Shown piece by piece: positions 5,637-6,186 of a DNA stretch of 6,186 nt (the first letter of the stretch is position 1; every line of letters begins with the position of its first letter). The translations under genes were made by a program, and so were the position numbers. The stretch spans positions 1 to 6,186 of the forward strand of contig JAFWFF010000254.1 of assembly GCA_017515765.1 (NCBI GenBank), given 5' to 3'. This DNA comes from Bacillota bacterium. Lineage in GTDB: Bacteria > Bacillota > Clostridia > Peptostreptococcales > Anaerovoracaceae. The notes under the pieces were generated by a model. The model had not been told where the DNA came from, made no database searches, and worked only from the letters and a program-made list of their open reading frames with translations.

Positions 5637-6186
5637 AAACCGCATCAAAGGCAAAAAAAGGCGCCGGGGCGATAATCCTCGGCGCCGTTATTCTTCTGGC
5701 CATGATCGGCATCGGGCTCGCCGTCATCTTCTGCTTTAAGGGGCTCTACTCCTCCAACATCGACAGATGGGATCTGATAAGGATGAGCGGGCTCCCGAGG
5801 GAGGAGATAATGGAGAACTATAACGCCCTCATGCGCTGGTGCTGGCCCTGGCATACCGCGGAGCTCGCCTTCCCCACCCTGCCGATGAGCGCGAGCGGGT
5901 CGCAGCATTTCGCGGAATGCAAAGTGCTCTTCAACTTCTTCACGATAGGCGGCGCGGTCTGCCTCGTCATCGGCGCGGCATGCATCATCCTGCTGCGCAG
6001 GAAGGCTCTCTCTCCGGAGACCCCGTACGCCGAAGCCCTTTCGGAGGCCCGGTGCATCACAGCTTCCGGCGCCGTGAGCCTGCTCATCCCGGTACTTCTG
6101 CTGTTAGCCGCGGCAGCGGACTTTGACAAGACCTTCGTGGCCTTCCGCAAGCTGTTCTTCGGGAACGATCTCTGGATCTTCGACTA
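5612..6186 (+). CDS. DUF1461/TIGR01906-type integral membrane protein, N-terminal part
   Basis: The frame is open from ATG 5612 to the contig end, giving 191 complete codons without a stop. A short basic cytoplasmic tail (KTASKAKKGAG) precedes transmembrane helix 1 (about 20-42). An extracytoplasmic segment carries NYNALMRWCWPWH, LAFPTLPMSASGSQHF and AECKVLF. Helix 2 (about 107-128) ends in a basic LLRRK, and helix 3 is at about 150-168. FRKLFFGNDLWIFD follows at 178-191. The spaced LPMS-SG-HF-E-K-LF pattern and the F-KLFFGNDLW-FD motif match, by recall, the DUF1461 (TIGR01906) family of multi-pass membrane proteins of Gram-positive bacteria. Its biochemical function is not established. The start overlaps the protease gene by 25 bases in another frame and has only a weak GGACAG upstream, so translation is probably coupled. 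Further helices should follow beyond the window. Confidence 0.82.
   Translation, partial: MDTRTGSVKTASKAKKGAGAIILGAVILLAMIGIGLAVIFCFKGLYSSNIDRWDLIRMSGLPREEIMENYNALMRWCWPWHTAELAFPTLPMSASGSQHFAECKVLFNFFTIGGAVCLVIGAACIILLRRKALSPETPYAEALSEARCITASGAVSLLIPVLLLLAAAADFDKTFVAFRKLFFGNDLWIFD
5653..5695 (+). terminator. Terminator-like hairpin inside the 5' end of the DUF1461 gene
   Basis: GGCGCCGGGG (5660-5669) pairs with CCTCGGCGCC (5677-5686) through 10 base pairs, one of them G-U, around a 7-base loop. Seven A residues (5653-5659) precede it and TTATTCTT (5688-5695) follows. It begins 17 bases after the protease stop and lies within the KKGAGAIILGAV codons of the next gene. The T-tract is interrupted, so termination would be partial at best. 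It could attenuate transcription of the DUF1461 gene or protect the upstream mRNA end, or it may simply reflect GC-rich codons for Gly-Ala. Confidence 0.4.

Noticed and set aside
4725..5654. 309-codon open frame on the minus strand
   Set aside because: It is antisense to the C-terminal part of the C11 protease. It has no recognisable domain, and its Val/Asp-rich composition is typical of a shadow frame.
5839..6126. Closed + and - strand frames within the DUF1461 region
   Set aside because: The correct gene runs off the contig end without a stop in another frame and has matching family motifs and membrane helices. The closed frames are shadows rich in Arg and Pro.

Overview
The window looks like chromosomal DNA from a GC-rich member of the Bacillota, most likely class Clostridia. 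This is inferred from the gene families: a clostripain-type (C11) membrane protease, a DUF1461/TIGR01906-type membrane protein and an OhrR-type regulator. It is also inferred from strong AGGAGG-like ribosome sites and codons that mostly end in G or C. All six genes are on the + strand. I see no mobile element, CRISPR array, tRNA or rRNA. Both contig ends cut through a gene.

Region 1 (1-1001) is a compact peroxide-defence cluster. It holds the C-terminal end of a glutathione-peroxidase-family protein, an OhrR-type MarR regulator that begins 2 bases after the peroxidase stop, and a thioredoxin with its own strong ribosome site. A clear intrinsic terminator closes the cluster. Established family knowledge makes this a coherent set: bacterial non-seleno glutathione peroxidases usually draw electrons from thioredoxin, and OhrR is a cysteine-based sensor of organic hydroperoxides. 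The regulator here keeps the peroxidatic Cys and its two Tyr partners. It also has a Cys pair at the spacing expected of the two-cysteine OhrR subtype.

Region 2 (about 983-1142) is a short AT-rich island between the two transcription units. It contains a good promoter whose -35 element lies inside the 3' arm of the upstream terminator. AT-rich imperfect palindromes overlap the -10 element, and the translation start of the next gene is uncertain.

Region 3 (1065-6186) is a second apparent operon. It encodes a FadD-like acyl-CoA synthetase, a 906-residue membrane-anchored C11 cysteine protease and the start of a DUF1461-type multi-pass membrane protein. The first two genes are 12 bases apart and the last two overlap by 25 bases. 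A 10-bp GC-rich stem-loop with an A-tract before it and a T-rich stretch after it lies just inside the DUF1461 gene. It resembles a terminator or attenuator in coding sequence.

Nothing here is clearly a new class of system. The points most worth a second look are the peroxidase-OhrR-thioredoxin cluster, the architecture of the C11 protease, the hairpin at the protease/DUF1461 overlap, and the start-site problem of the acyl-CoA synthetase.
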